Source: Methylobacterium sp. E-005
Lineage (GTDB): Bacteria > Pseudomonadota > Alphaproteobacteria > Rhizobiales > Beijerinckiaceae
DNA: 46,274 nt
NCBI RefSeq assembly: GCF_022829725.1
Contig: NZ_JAKSYG010000183.1
Span: 1 to 46,274 of the forward strand
Direction: 5' to 3'
Part shown: positions 23,504 through 32,600 of the stretch, piece by piece
Layout of the letters: each line of letters starts with the position of its first letter
Numbering within the stretch: position 1 is the first letter of the stretch
The notes under the pieces: generated by a model
The model's database searches: none
The model's input: only the letters and a program-made list of their open reading frames with translations
Told to the model about the DNA's origin: nothing
Position numbers and translations under genes: made by a program

Positions 23504-25660
23504 TCAAGCGAGCCGGATGAGCTGTTCAACCAGCGCACGATCATTCAGCAGGGCCATGCGCTCCCGCGGCGTCAACCAAGCCTGTGCTTCCGCGAGCGTT
23601 TCAGCCTCTTCGATTTTGGCGGCGGCGAGCGTCCGCTCGGGGTCGATCGCGCCGCGAGGCCGTTCGCGACGGGCCGGCAGCATCCGGATATGGGCCTCCG
23701 CAAGACCGGGATCGTTGCGGAGCGCCGCAAGGGCGTCGGCCTCGTCGAAGGCCGTGCCGGCGTTACGCGCGGCCAGCGTGCCGGCGCGAAGCGCGATCGC
23801 GGGGGGCGTGGCTTCCTCCGGCGTGGCGAGCAGGCGTCGGCGTTTGAGTGCCAGCCCGAATGCGAGTTGCCCGCTCGCCCAGGAGATCGGGATGGCCAGC
23901 ACCAAGCCCAGAATGGTGGGGCTCATCCAGAGGAACAGCGAGGTCGCGATGGCGAAGGCCGCGATGCCCGCGACGATGCCCAGCACCGTGTGCCAGCTGT
24001 GCCGGGAGACGATGTCGCGCAGGGGGATCGTGCCGTCGTCGCGCCGTTGCGGATTCCAGCCGGTGTCGCGGCCGAGCAGAATGCCCATGACGGAGCCGGA
24101 TTGGATCACCATCGCCACGGGTGCCACGAGGGCGGACAGCAGGATCTCGACGAGGCCTGAGAGAACGAGCCGGCCGCCGCCGCCACTGGCGCGCCGCACC
24201 GATCGATCGAGAAGCGCCAGGATCAGGCCGAGAACCTTCGGCGCCAGCAGCACCGCCATGGTCAGCCCGAACAGCTGAAGCGCGCGGACCGGGTCGAAGC
24301 GGGGAAAGACCGGCGAGAATCCGGCGCCGCCAAAATAGTCCGGCCGTTCCGTGGCGGTTTGCAGGACCAGCAGGATACCGACCACCAGCTGCATCAGCCA
24401 GAGCGGGGAAGCGAGGTAGCCGGCAATTCCGGTGGCGAAATGCTGCCGGGTCGCGGGATGCAGGCCCGCGGCGCCGAACACCCGGGCGTGCTGGAGGTTT
24501 CCCTGCGCCCAGCGCCGGTCGCGGACCGCAACGTCGATCAGTGACGGGGGGCTCTCCTCGTAGGATCCCTCCAGGCGGTGCAGCATGTAGACCGCCCAGC
24601 CGGCCCGGCGGATCAGCGCGGCCTCCACGAAATCGTGGGACAGGATGTGGCCGCCGAAGGGCGGTTTGCCCGGCAGATCCGGCAGGCCGCAGGATTCCGC
24701 GAAGGCCCGGGTCCGGATGATGGCGTTGTGGCCCCAGTAATTGCCGTCCCGGCCCGACCAGGCGGCGAGGCCCGCCGCGATCACCGGGCCATAGATCCGC
24801 GCGGCGAACTGCTGGAGACGGGCGAACAGGGTGTTGCGGTTGATGATCAGCGGCAGCGTCTGGATGATGCCGGCATCGAGATCGGCCTCCATGGCGGCGG
24901 CGAGCGCCACAATGGCCGGCCCGCTCATCAGGCTGTCGGCGTCGAGCACCAGCATATGGTCGTACCGCCCGCCCCAGCGCGTGACGAAGTCGCCGATATT
25001 GCCGGCTTTGCGGTGATGATTCTTCGGCCGATGCCGATAGTAGAGCCGTGCCTCAGGACCGAGCCGAGCGCGCAGGTCGAGGAACGCCCGTTCCTCGGCG
25101 ATCCAGGCATCGGCCTGCGTCGAGTCGGACAGGACGAACCAGTCGAAATGCGCGCCGAAGCCGGTCGCCTCGACGGCCTCCCGCATGGCCTCGATGCCCG
25201 CGAAGGTGCGGGCCGTGGCCTCGTTGTAGACCGGCATCAGGATCGCCGTCCGGGTGGTCAGCTTAGCCGGAATCGCCGGAGCACGCTCGCGTTGCAGCAA
25301 CATTGCAAAGCCGAGCAGCGCGCTGGTGAAGGCGAGCGCGATCCACGAGAAGGTCAAGCAGAACAGGACGACCAGGGCGAGCTGGAGCGCGGTCGGATTA
25401 CCGGAGACCGAGACCGTCTCGACCATCTGCCAGCCGCCGTAAGCGGTGAGCGCCAGTGCCCCGCCGAACACCCAGGCCCGCGCGAGCCAGGGGCTGCGCA
25501 CCGGGCGCGAAGGCCTGTGGCCCATCGCAGGATCCCAACGCGACAGGTCCTGAACCGGCATCGCCAGTGGCGCCTCGGGCGGCAGCGCAGGCACGGCGTC
25601 CGGAGCAGCGGCTGGGCCGGACTCGACCGCGGGCTGAGGCAGGGTAATCGTGTCGTCCAT
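23504..25660 (-). CDS. opgH: Glucans biosynthesis glucosyltransferase H
   Basis: This 718-residue inner-membrane family 2 glycosyltransferase makes the backbone of osmoregulated periplasmic glucans from UDP-glucose. Two TM helices (about 55-120) precede the catalytic domain: ILMPVYNEA, LVLDADSLMSG (DxD-like), ILSHDFVEAALIRRAGW and RDRRWAQGN (the QxxRW-type acceptor motif). Several more TM helices follow. The start MDDTITLPQ is chosen because the upstream in-frame extension is Arg/Ser-rich. It lies 43 nt after opgG, so the two form an operon. Confidence 0.93.
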   Translation of the reverse strand: MDDTITLPQPAVESGPAAAPDAVPALPPEAPLAMPVQDLSRWDPAMGHRPSRPVRSPWLARAWVFGGALALTAYGGWQMVETVSVSGNPTALQLALVVLFCLTFSWIALAFTSALLGFAMLLQRERAPAIPAKLTTRTAILMPVYNEATARTFAGIEAMREAVEATGFGAHFDWFVLSDSTQADAWIAEERAFLDLRARLGPEARLYYRHRPKNHHRKAGNIGDFVTRWGGRYDHMLVLDADSLMSGPAIVALAAAMEADLDAGIIQTLPLIINRNTLFARLQQFAARIYGPVIAAGLAAWSGRDGNYWGHNAIIRTRAFAESCGLPDLPGKPPFGGHILSHDFVEAALIRRAGWAVYMLHRLEGSYEESPPSLIDVAVRDRRWAQGNLQHARVFGAAGLHPATRQHFATGIAGYLASPLWLMQLVVGILLVLQTATERPDYFGGAGFSPVFPRFDPVRALQLFGLTMAVLLAPKVLGLILALLDRSVRRASGGGGRLVLSGLVEILLSALVAPVAMVIQSGSVMGILLGRDTGWNPQRRDDGTIPLRDIVSRHSWHTVLGIVAGIAAFAIATSLFLWMSPTILGLVLAIPISWASGQLAFGLALKRRRLLATPEEATPPAIALRAGTLAARNAGTAFDEADALAALRNDPGLAEAHIRMLPARRERPRGAIDPERTLAAAKIEEAETLAEAQAWLTPRERMALLNDRALVEQLIRLA

Positions 25661-25703
25661 TCGCACGGCCGGGGGTTGATCCTCTTTCGGTGGGCAGCGG
25701 CGG

Positions 25704-27272
25704 TTATGGCGTCCAGCGGTAAAGCCATGTCTCGCTGGCCCGGGCTTGCCCGCGCCGCAAGGCGAGTCGCAGCTCGCTGGCCTTCTCGCCGCCCGGATCA
25801 AGCTCGAACAGGATCCGCACAGTCTTGCGCTCGGGATAGCGATAGCGGTCCTGCCGGATGAGCGTTCCGGCTGAGGCGCTGAGATCGACATCGATGTCGC
25901 CGGGCTCGAACAGCGTGTCGCCCTGGAAGTCGACCGCGAACAGGCGCCGGTTGCCGGAGCTACCGTGGCCGCAGCGGCTGTCGATGACCCGCGCGACCTC
26001 GGGCGGCAGCGGGTCGGGCCAGCCCTTGGACCAGTGCTGGCGGCACAGGAAGCGCATCTCCCCGCCCTTGGCGAGCTTCGCCTTGGGGCGCCAATAGGCG
26101 AAGACGTTCTCGTTCAGTTCGGAATCGCTCGGGATCTCGAGGAGCGTCACGGCGCCCTCGTTCCAATCGTCCAGCGGCTCCAGCCAGAGGGAGGGCCGCT
26201 GTTCCCAATGCCGGTTGTCGTCGTCGAAGTCAGCGTAGGCGCGGGCACGCTGCATCAAGCCGAACCCCTTAGGGCCACGATCGACGAAGGCGGACACTTG
26301 CAGGGTTTCGGGGTTGTGCACCGGGCGCCAGATCGGCTCACCCTGACCGTTGTGGATCGCCAAGCCCTCCACCGAGAAGGCCGCGGCGCGCAGATCGTCG
26401 ACCCGGCGCCGGTCGAGCGCTCCGAACAGGTAGCTGCCCTGCATGCCGCCGAGTCCGATATGATCAAGGTCGGCGCGGGCGAAGACCGTGCCGTCGATCC
26501 CCGCCATCGAGGCTTCCCGGCCCGGGGTGAGGGTGAGCTTGAACGCCGCCGTCGCGGATTCCGATTCGGCGAGCGCGTGGACAATCACCGGCTGACCGGG
26601 CGCCGGCGTCTCGATGAACAGCGCGCGGAAGAGAGGGAATTCCTCTCCGCGGGCATCCGCCGGTCGGAGGGCCAGCGCCCGCGCGTTGATCCCGAACTTC
26701 TGTCCTTCCGCTACGAGGTGGAAGAAAGAGCCGCCCTGGAACAGCGCGAAATCCGACAGTGCGCCCCCATCGACGAAGCGCGCGCGCAGCCGGAAGCCTG
26801 AAAACGCTGCATCGCTCGCCAGATCCGGAAGGTCGATGCCCGGAGCCGAGAACGACGCCTTGTCGTAGGCGACCGGGCGAACGAGACCGTTTTCCACGAG
26901 GAACAGCGAGACCGGCGTTTCGAAGATCGAGCCCCGCAACAGCGGCTCAAGGCTGTAGCCAATCCCCTGGTCAGCCCAGATCGCGCTGCCCTCGGACGGG
27001 CGGATCGCCTCGTAGGCCTCCCGGGATAGCGTTTTCAGTGTGGCCGGCAGATCGCCGGTCTTGGGGCCGACATAGGGGATCTTGGAGCGCGCGCGCGCGA
27101 GCTCGGTGAGCGTGCTCCCGTCGAAGGCCTCGCCGGCGCGCGGAAAGTCCGGTGCCTTGTCGGTCTCGGCCGCCAGCGACAAATCCGGCAGCGCTCCTGA
27201 GGCCGCGGCCAGAGCCCCGGCCAGCACGACGCGGCGGGTTGGAGCTATGGACTGGCGGAGGTATCTCGTCAT
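25704..27272 (-). CDS. opgG: Periplasmic glucan biosynthesis protein OpgG/OpgD
   Basis: This 522-residue periplasmic protein, of the MdoG/OpgG family, modifies or releases the glucans made by OpgH. The N terminus (SIAPTRRVVLAGALAAASGALP) has a twin-arginine-like signal, a feature of OpgD; the linkage to opgH is typical of opgG, so G or D is undecided. The mature region has the expected layout (ARARSKIPYVGPKTGDLPATLK; GIGYSLEPLLRGSIFETPVSLF; SYLFGALDRRRVDDL). The ATG at 27272 is preferred over an upstream in-frame start. Confidence 0.9.
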   Translation of the reverse strand: MTRYLRQSIAPTRRVVLAGALAAASGALPDLSLAAETDKAPDFPRAGEAFDGSTLTELARARSKIPYVGPKTGDLPATLKTLSREAYEAIRPSEGSAIWADQGIGYSLEPLLRGSIFETPVSLFLVENGLVRPVAYDKASFSAPGIDLPDLASDAAFSGFRLRARFVDGGALSDFALFQGGSFFHLVAEGQKFGINARALALRPADARGEEFPLFRALFIETPAPGQPVIVHALAESESATAAFKLTLTPGREASMAGIDGTVFARADLDHIGLGGMQGSYLFGALDRRRVDDLRAAAFSVEGLAIHNGQGEPIWRPVHNPETLQVSAFVDRGPKGFGLMQRARAYADFDDDNRHWEQRPSLWLEPLDDWNEGAVTLLEIPSDSELNENVFAYWRPKAKLAKGGEMRFLCRQHWSKGWPDPLPPEVARVIDSRCGHGSSGNRRLFAVDFQGDTLFEPGDIDVDLSASAGTLIRQDRYRYPERKTVRILFELDPGGEKASELRLALRRGQARASETWLYRWTP

Positions 27273-27522
27273 GCGGCCGTCGGTCTCTCGTATCTCAAGC
27301 CGTCCCAGCGGGGATGCTGCCGGAGCGGCATTCCAGCAATCGGGCCGCATCCGACCGTTGGTGGGTCGGGGGCCGTTGGGGTGGGACGCTCTCCGAAGTG
27401 TCTATACGGACAATCCGGCTGAACCCAGGGTTAAGCGCGCCGTCGAACTGCAAGCTGCTCCGTTGACTTAAGCCGAGCCGGCTCTCTAATTCGGCCGACT
27501 GCATCGAAACGGGGGAGGCAGC

Positions 27523-28116
27523 ATGGGGTCGTTGCGAGTCACGGGCCACGGTGTGGATCTCGGCGAAAGCCTGCGCGGTCGCGTCGAAGAGCGCATGGCC
27601 GCGATACGGGGCAAATACCTGGATTCGCACATGAGTGACGCCTGCACCGGCCACGTCACGCTGCGGCGCGATGGAACCGCCTTCCGAACGGATTGCGTGC
27701 TGCATCTCACGTCCGGCCTGACCATCGAGGCGAACGGATTCGCCCACGATGCTCGGTCGAGCTTCGAGCAGACGGCCGAGCGGCTGGAGACGCGGTTGCG
27801 TCGCTACAAGCACCGGCTCAAGCAGCACGCCCCCGGGCCGACCGACGGCGCGGCGATCGAGGCGGCCTACGCGGTGCTGGCCGCCCCCGAGGAGGACGAG
27901 GACGAGCCCCTCGACGGGGATGCCCATCCCCCAATCGTGGCTGAAAGCACGCGAACCCTGCAGCGCCGCACCATCGGCGAGGCGGTCACAGCCCTGGATC
28001 TGACGGGTTCCCCCGTTCTCGTCTTCGTCCACGCTGGCACCGGGCGCGTCAACGTCGTATATCGGCGCAGCGACGGCGCAATCGGGTGGGTGGACCCCCC
28101 GAACGCCGGCGAGTGA
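27523..28116 (+). CDS. hpf: Ribosome hibernation promoting factor, long form
   Basis: This 197-residue protein has the N-terminal HPF/RaiA domain (LRVTGHGVDLGESLRGRVEERMAAIRGKYL...; about 1-105). A linker follows, then the C-terminal dimerisation domain of the long form (RRTIGEAVTALDLTGSPVLVFVHAGTGRVNVVYRRSDGAIGWVD). It dimerises 70S ribosomes in stationary phase. A clear GGGGGAGG site lies before the ATG. ptsN follows after about 140 nt, the usual pairing, but rpoN is not upstream as in many proteobacteria. Confidence 0.93.
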   Translation: MGSLRVTGHGVDLGESLRGRVEERMAAIRGKYLDSHMSDACTGHVTLRRDGTAFRTDCVLHLTSGLTIEANGFAHDARSSFEQTAERLETRLRRYKHRLKQHAPGPTDGAAIEAAYAVLAAPEEDEDEPLDGDAHPPIVAESTRTLQRRTIGEAVTALDLTGSPVLVFVHAGTGRVNVVYRRSDGAIGWVDPPNAGE

Positions 28117-28136
28117 CCCGGCGGGTCGGGGGAACG

Positions 28137-28157
28137 GAGCCGGAACCGGCTTGTTTC
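28137..28157 (+). terminator. Weak terminator-like hairpin after hpf
   Basis: AGCCGG and CCGGCT pair around a short centre and are followed by TGTTT. It lies 25 nt after the hpf stop and could partly separate hpf from ptsN. Confidence 0.35.
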
Positions 28158-28254
28158 CCGGTCGATTGATGAGCGGGGGCGCGGCCAAGCCGGCTGGCGA
28201 GGCCCCCGAGAGGCCCGTTCCTGACCGGACGGGCGACAGGGCAACGGTCGTTCG

Positions 28255-28722
28255 ATGCCAGTTCTGGAATTCCTCGACCTTGAGTCGGTCGTGCCGTCGC
28301 TGCGCGCGCGGGCCAAGAAGCAGGTGCTTCAGGACCTCGCCGTTCAGGCGGCGCGACGGCTGCCGGCCCTCGGCGAGTGGCCGGTCTTCGACACGCTGCT
28401 TCAAAGGGAACGGCTCGGATCGACGGGCATCGGCGATGGCGTGGCGATCCCGCACGGCAAATTGCCGGGGCTCGACCGGCTGTTCGGCCTGTTCGCGCGA
28501 TTCGACCGGCCGGTCGATTTCGAGGCGTTGGACGGTCAGCCCGTCGATATCGCCTTCCTGCTGCTGGCCCCGGAGGGTGCGGGGGCGGACCATCTTAAGG
28601 CGCTTGCCCAGGTCGCCCGGGTCCTGCGCGAACCCGGCATGCTCGCCCGAATCCGGGCCGCCCGGGACGCCGGGGCGCTCTACGCGCTGCTGACCCGTTC
28701 CACGGCGCCGCAGGCCGCCTGA
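28255..28722 (+). CDS. ptsN: Nitrogen PTS enzyme IIA (PtsN)
   Basis: This 155-residue protein is phosphorylated on a histidine through PtsP and NPr, and regulates nitrogen, potassium and other processes. The active site is GDGVAIPHGKLPGL (His near residue 64), and the family segment LLLAPEGAGADHLKALAQVARVL is present. Its last base is shared with the start of the downstream secreted-protein gene (TGATG). Confidence 0.92.
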   Translation: MPVLEFLDLESVVPSLRARAKKQVLQDLAVQAARRLPALGEWPVFDTLLQRERLGSTGIGDGVAIPHGKLPGLDRLFGLFARFDRPVDFEALDGQPVDIAFLLLAPEGAGADHLKALAQVARVLREPGMLARIRAARDAGALYALLTRSTAPQAA

Positions 28723-29051
28723 TGATGCCGTCGCGAATCGTGCCGGCCCTCGCGCTGGCTGCGGGTCTCACCACCGGCCCGGTCCTGGCGCAGGGCGAGA
28801 CGACCTGCCCGCGGGATCTCCTGGTTGCACAATCGATGCAGAGGCAGGCGATCGATCAGCTCGAGCAGGCTGACGGCGACGAGACCAAGAATTGCCGGAT
28901 CTGGCGGCGGCACGTCGAGACGATGCGCCGGGTCGCGGGGGTTTACGGGCGCTGCCTGTCCGGGTCCGAGCGGGGCGAGCGTCTCGCACAGGTCCAGGGC
29001 TCGGACCGGGAATTTTCTGCGGCCATCAAGGCACGCTGTCGCGGGAATTAG
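28722..29051 (+). CDS. Small secreted hypothetical protein
   Basis: This 109-residue protein has an N-terminal signal peptide (SRIVPALALAAGLTTGPVLAQG) that should be cleaved after VLAQ or nearby. The mature part is helical, with four cysteines spaced through it, likely forming disulfides. It overlaps ptsN by one base (TGATG). No family is recognised. Confidence 0.7.
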   Translation: MMPSRIVPALALAAGLTTGPVLAQGETTCPRDLLVAQSMQRQAIDQLEQADGDETKNCRIWRRHVETMRRVAGVYGRCLSGSERGERLAQVQGSDREFSAAIKARCRGN

Positions 29052-29075
29052 GCTCCCCGCCACTCACCCAGAAGG

Positions 29076-29870
29076 TCAGTCGAGGCTGCGCGGGGAGAAG
29101 GGCTCGGCGACTATCTTCACGGGCTTGCCACGACCGATCAGGATCGCCGCCCGGGACTGTTCGGGGTCGGCCTCGAACCGGGTGCGCACCCAACTCGCGA
29201 GGAACTTCACGTATTCGGACGCGACGAGCCTCGCGGCTGGCGGACTCCGCCACCAGCGGTCGGCATCAAACGCGTCCGTCACCACCGGGTGTGGCAGAAC
29301 GCGATCGCTGTCCTGCAGGGCGTGAACCAGTTCGATCAGCGTGCGCGGCATGTGATAGTTCGACGTGACCACTGCCACGGTGCTGAAGCGATGGGCTCGC
29401 ATCCAGCGTCGGGTTTCGATCGCGTTCCCGATCGTGTTGCGGGCGCGGTAATCGAGATCGACGCAGCAGGCGATCAGCGCGCGTTGTGTCGGGTTCAACC
29501 GGGCGATCTCATCGCGGCTGGTGCGTTCGTTGACACCGGTGATGAGCAGGCGCCGTCCGTAGCCGCCGGCCAACAGGTCGATGGCGTCGCCGATGCGTTG
29601 CGCCCCGCCGGTCAGCGCCACGATCCCGTCCGCCCGGTCGGCCGGCGCCCGTTCATGACGGGCCAAGGCGCTGACGAAGATCAGGAAGCCGGCGAACAGC
29701 GCGACAACCGCGAACGCTGCCCCGATGCCGAGCACGCGAAAGGCGGTCGTGACACGCTCGCGCGGCAGAGGCAGCTCGTCCGCCCGGCGCGGGAGGCTCC
29801 ACTCGTGCCAAGCCCAGCCGAGGGTGTCGGTCAGGCGCGGATCCGATGCGCGCAGCATACGCGTGGTCAT
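29076..29870 (-). CDS. DUF218 (YdcF/SanA-like) membrane protein
   Basis: This 264-residue protein has one TM helix (about residues 44-68, VLGIGAAFAVVALFAGFLIFV). The DUF218 domain follows: DGIVALTGGAQRIGDAIDLL, RRLLITGVNE, DYRARNTIGNAIETRRWM and TVAVVTSNYHMPRTLIEL. The family is linked to envelope functions such as vancomycin sensitivity; the exact reaction is unknown. The Met at 29870 follows a CCGGAGG very closely; downstream Met choices would shorten it slightly. It lies downstream of ftsX on the same strand. Confidence 0.85.
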   Translation of the reverse strand: MTTRMLRASDPRLTDTLGWAWHEWSLPRRADELPLPRERVTTAFRVLGIGAAFAVVALFAGFLIFVSALARHERAPADRADGIVALTGGAQRIGDAIDLLAGGYGRRLLITGVNERTSRDEIARLNPTQRALIACCVDLDYRARNTIGNAIETRRWMRAHRFSTVAVVTSNYHMPRTLIELVHALQDSDRVLPHPVVTDAFDADRWWRSPPAARLVASEYVKFLASWVRTRFEADPEQSRAAILIGRGKPVKIVAEPFSPRSLD

Positions 29871-29987
29871 CCTCCGGAGGATCGACTTCGATTGCGGCGG
29901 CCCGGAGGCGGTCCGGACGCCAGCACCTACACCGCGACCATAACGTTTCCGGATCGTAAACGCGCCCCCCGAGATCCCCGGTATGCA

Positions 29988-30005
29988 TGCGGGTCGCAAC
30001 CCGCA
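29988..30005 (-). terminator. Hairpin after ftsX
   Basis: TGCGGGT (29988-29994) pairs with ACCCGCA (29999-30005) around CGCA, 5 nt past the ftsX stop. No U-run follows, so termination may be partial. Confidence 0.35.
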
Positions 30006-30010
30006 GTCCG

Positions 30011-30973
30011 TCACGCCAGGAACCGGCGCACCGTGATCCGCGAGACCACGCCCGTCACGATCGAGGCGATCACGCCGATGAGGACGACGCTGGCATAGCC
30101 GCGCAGCCCGATCTGGAACGCTCCGAACAGGGCTTCGACTTCCTGCCCTGCCGGTCCGGACCGCGCCGCCCGGGCGAGGAGCCCCCCAATGACGAAAGCC
30201 AGGATGGCGCAACCCGCGCCGATCGCGCCGCCCCGCAGGCCCAGGCCGAAGAATCGCCGCTGGAAGGCGCGGGCGATATAATCGTCGTCGGCGCCCACGA
30301 AATGCAGCACCTCGACCACCTCCCGATTGCTCGCCATGGCACCGCGCGTTGCGAAGGTGACCGCGAGGCCCGTGGCGACCAGGACGAGGATCACGAGCCC
30401 GATCCCGATCCCCACGAAAGCATTGGCCGCACTCGACAGCCGCTGGAGCCAGAGCGCGTGATCGTCAAGGCTGGCAACGCCGGGCAGCGCTTCGAGGAGC
30501 CGCGCGCGCAGGCGCTTGAGATCGGCGCCCTGGTTTCTGTTGAGCTTCAAAGCGATCAGCCGGGGGACCGGCAGGTCCGAGAGGTCGAGTCCGGTCCCGA
30601 GCCACGGTTCCAGCAGCCGCTCCGCCTCGGCCTTCGAGAAGATCCGTGTCTCGGCGATACCCGGCTCCGCCTTGGCGAGACCGGCGGCGCGAGCGACGTC
30701 GGCCTCGACGTCGCGGCCGGGATTCGGCCGGATCTGGATGGTGACCTCCTGGGCGACGTCGCCCTGCCATTGCGCGGCATTCGTCGCCACCATCTCGGCC
30801 GCGCCGGCGCAGAGCCCCGCCAAAAAGGTCAGGATGGCAATGACCGCCGCGAGGGAGCGCCCGGCCGCGGTATCGGTGGGCACCAGAGGTGCGTTGCGGC
30901 GCAGATTCGCCGGGACGGACGGAGCCCCTGCAACCGGTCCGGGTCGCGTCCGCGGGACGGCCTGTGCGCTCAT
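30011..30973 (-). CDS. ftsX: Cell division protein FtsX
   Basis: This 320-residue FtsX pairs with FtsE and links cytokinesis to peptidoglycan hydrolase activation. The first TM lies near residues 40-60 (AAVIAILTFLAGLCAGA). A periplasmic loop follows (QEVTIQIRPNPGRDVEADVARAAGLAKAEPG...IFSKAEAERLL). Three C-terminal TM helices include GIGIGLVILVLVATGLAV and YASVVLIGVIASIVTGVV. Its start overlaps the ftsE stop by 4 nt. Confidence 0.9.
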   Translation of the reverse strand: MSAQAVPRTRPGPVAGAPSVPANLRRNAPLVPTDTAAGRSLAAVIAILTFLAGLCAGAAEMVATNAAQWQGDVAQEVTIQIRPNPGRDVEADVARAAGLAKAEPGIAETRIFSKAEAERLLEPWLGTGLDLSDLPVPRLIALKLNRNQGADLKRLRARLLEALPGVASLDDHALWLQRLSSAANAFVGIGIGLVILVLVATGLAVTFATRGAMASNREVVEVLHFVGADDDYIARAFQRRFFGLGLRGGAIGAGCAILAFVIGGLLARAARSGPAGQEVEALFGAFQIGLRGYASVVLIGVIASIVTGVVSRITVRRFLA

Positions 30974-31662
30974 TCCTCGATCCGCAGCCGGCCGTCGTTC
31001 AGCACCATCCGCCGCGCGTCGACCGCGTCCATGATGCCGAAATCGTGGGTTGCGATGATGACCGATGTCCCGAGCTTGTTCAGTTCGAGGAACAACCGCA
31101 GCAGCCGCCGCCCCAGCCCGGGATCGACGTTGCCAGTCGGCTCATCGGCCAGCAAGAGGTCCGGCCGGGCGATCAGTGCCCGGGCGATGGCGGCGCGCTG
31201 CTTCTCGCCGCCCGACAGGAGTGGCGGCAAAGCGTGCATCCGCTCGCCGAGTCCGACCCAGCGCAGCAACTCGACGACCTCGGACCGGTAGCTCGCCTCC
31301 GTTCGGCCCTGCACCCGCAAGGGCAACGCCACGTTCTCGTAGGTCGTGAGGTGATCGAGCAGGCGGAAATCCTGAAAGACCACGCCCATCCGTCGCCGCA
31401 GCCCGGTCAGCGCCTTGGCCGAGATGCCGCTCACCTCTTCGCCGAAGATCGAGACCAGGCCCCGGGTCGGCCGAACCGAGAGCAGGATCAGGCGAAGCAG
31501 CGTGGTCTTGCCGGCACCCGACGGACCCGTGAGGAACTGGAACGAACGCGGGGCGATCCGGAAGCTCACGTCGGACAGCACCTCCGGCCCGAGGCCGTAG
31601 CGCATGCCGACATTTTCGAACTGCACCACCGGTCGCTCAGCGCCGGGCAGCAGGCTCTTCAT
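30970..31662 (-). CDS. ftsE: Cell division ATP-binding protein FtsE
   Basis: This 230-residue ABC ATPase partners FtsX. It has Walker A GPSGAGKTTLLRL, the signature LSGGEKQRAAIARAL and Walker B LLLADEPTGNVD, plus the D-loop and H-switch (IIATHDF). The ATG at 31662 gives the usual length; an in-frame TTG at 31680 would add six residues. It is divergent from the MJ0042 protein, a neighbourhood common in Rhizobiales. Confidence 0.92.
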   Translation of the reverse strand: MKSLLPGAERPVVQFENVGMRYGLGPEVLSDVSFRIAPRSFQFLTGPSGAGKTTLLRLILLSVRPTRGLVSIFGEEVSGISAKALTGLRRRMGVVFQDFRLLDHLTTYENVALPLRVQGRTEASYRSEVVELLRWVGLGERMHALPPLLSGGEKQRAAIARALIARPDLLLADEPTGNVDPGLGRRLLRLFLELNKLGTSVIIATHDFGIMDAVDARRMVLNDGRLRIEE

Positions 31663-31844
31663 GTTCGCCTGTAGGTTCAAGGCCGTGCCATGTCTCGCCG
31701 ATCCCGCTTTCGGGAATCGCCGGACCGGCGGGCGTTTTCAAGGCCTATGGGATTTCACGGCCGCTTAACCCTGTTCGGAGACACTTTAGCAAGCGAATTC
31801 ACTGTCCGGCCCCGTTGCGGCCGATCGATGCGAGTATGGCGCGT

Positions 31845-32600
31845 ATGTTGATCGTCTGCCCGAGCTGCGCGAGCGCCTATCGAATCGAGGCCGGCAAGGT
31901 CGGTATGGAGGGCCGCTCTGTTCGATGCGCAGCCTGCCGCGAGACGTGGTTCATCTCGCCGGCGGACGTTCTTGCCGGGCACGAGGCCGAACTCGCCGCC
32001 GAGGGTCCCGCGGATCCGATTGCCGAATCCGCCTGGGAAGAGGCGAGCGCCGCGGTGCGGCAGGCTGCCGATCTGCCGATCCCCGCTGCACCCCGATCGT
32101 CATTCCGGAGCAGCAAGGTCCGGCGCGGCATCAGCCTTTCGCCCTCCCTGGCGGTTGGGCTCGCGCTCGTGGCGGCATTGCCCGTCGTATGCCTCAGCCG
32201 CACGAGCGTGGTCCGGGCGGTCCCCGCGACCGCTGCTCTGTTCGCCAGGATTGGCCTGCCGGTGAATCTCCGCGGCGTCGAGATCCGCGACGTGGTGGCG
32301 TTCAGCAGCCCCGCCCAAGACGGCAGGTCCGCGGAACTGGTGGTGGAAGGTGATCTGGTGGGCGTGGCACGCGCTGACGTACCCGTGGCACCACTCAAGG
32401 CCGAGATTCGCGACGCCGGCGGCCGTGTGATCCAGACGTTCTCGGTTCCAGCACCCCGAGCGATGCTGGGCCATGCCGAGGCTTCCCGGTTTCGCGGCGT
32501 TCTGGCGAGCCCCCCTGCGGACGGACGCGCCATCGTGCTGCATTTCGCCACTGCGGATTCTTCGCGTGGGGAAACGAAGCTCGGAACCGCCGAGAATTGA
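31845..32600 (+). CDS. MJ0042 zinc-ribbon membrane protein
   Basis: This protein of about 251 residues starts MLIVCPSCASAYRIEAGKV; ATG 31836 is three residues earlier. Two CxxC pairs (CPSC, CAAC) define the MJ0042 zinc ribbon (about 5-40). A disordered linker follows, then one TM helix (about 105-125, SLAVGLALVAALPVVCL) and a DUF3426-like extracytoplasmic domain. Its position opposite ftsEX is conserved in the order. The role is not established. Confidence 0.85.
   Translation: MLIVCPSCASAYRIEAGKVGMEGRSVRCAACRETWFISPADVLAGHEAELAAEGPADPIAESAWEEASAAVRQAADLPIPAAPRSSFRSSKVRRGISLSPSLAVGLALVAALPVVCLSRTSVVRAVPATAALFARIGLPVNLRGVEIRDVVAFSSPAQDGRSAELVVEGDLVGVARADVPVAPLKAEIRDAGGRVIQTFSVPAPRAMLGHAEASRFRGVLASPPADGRAIVLHFATADSSRGETKLGTAEN

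Noticed and set aside
29987..31291. 434-codon plus-strand frame opposite ftsX and ftsE
   Set aside because: Both minus-strand genes are clear; the plus frame has no motif.
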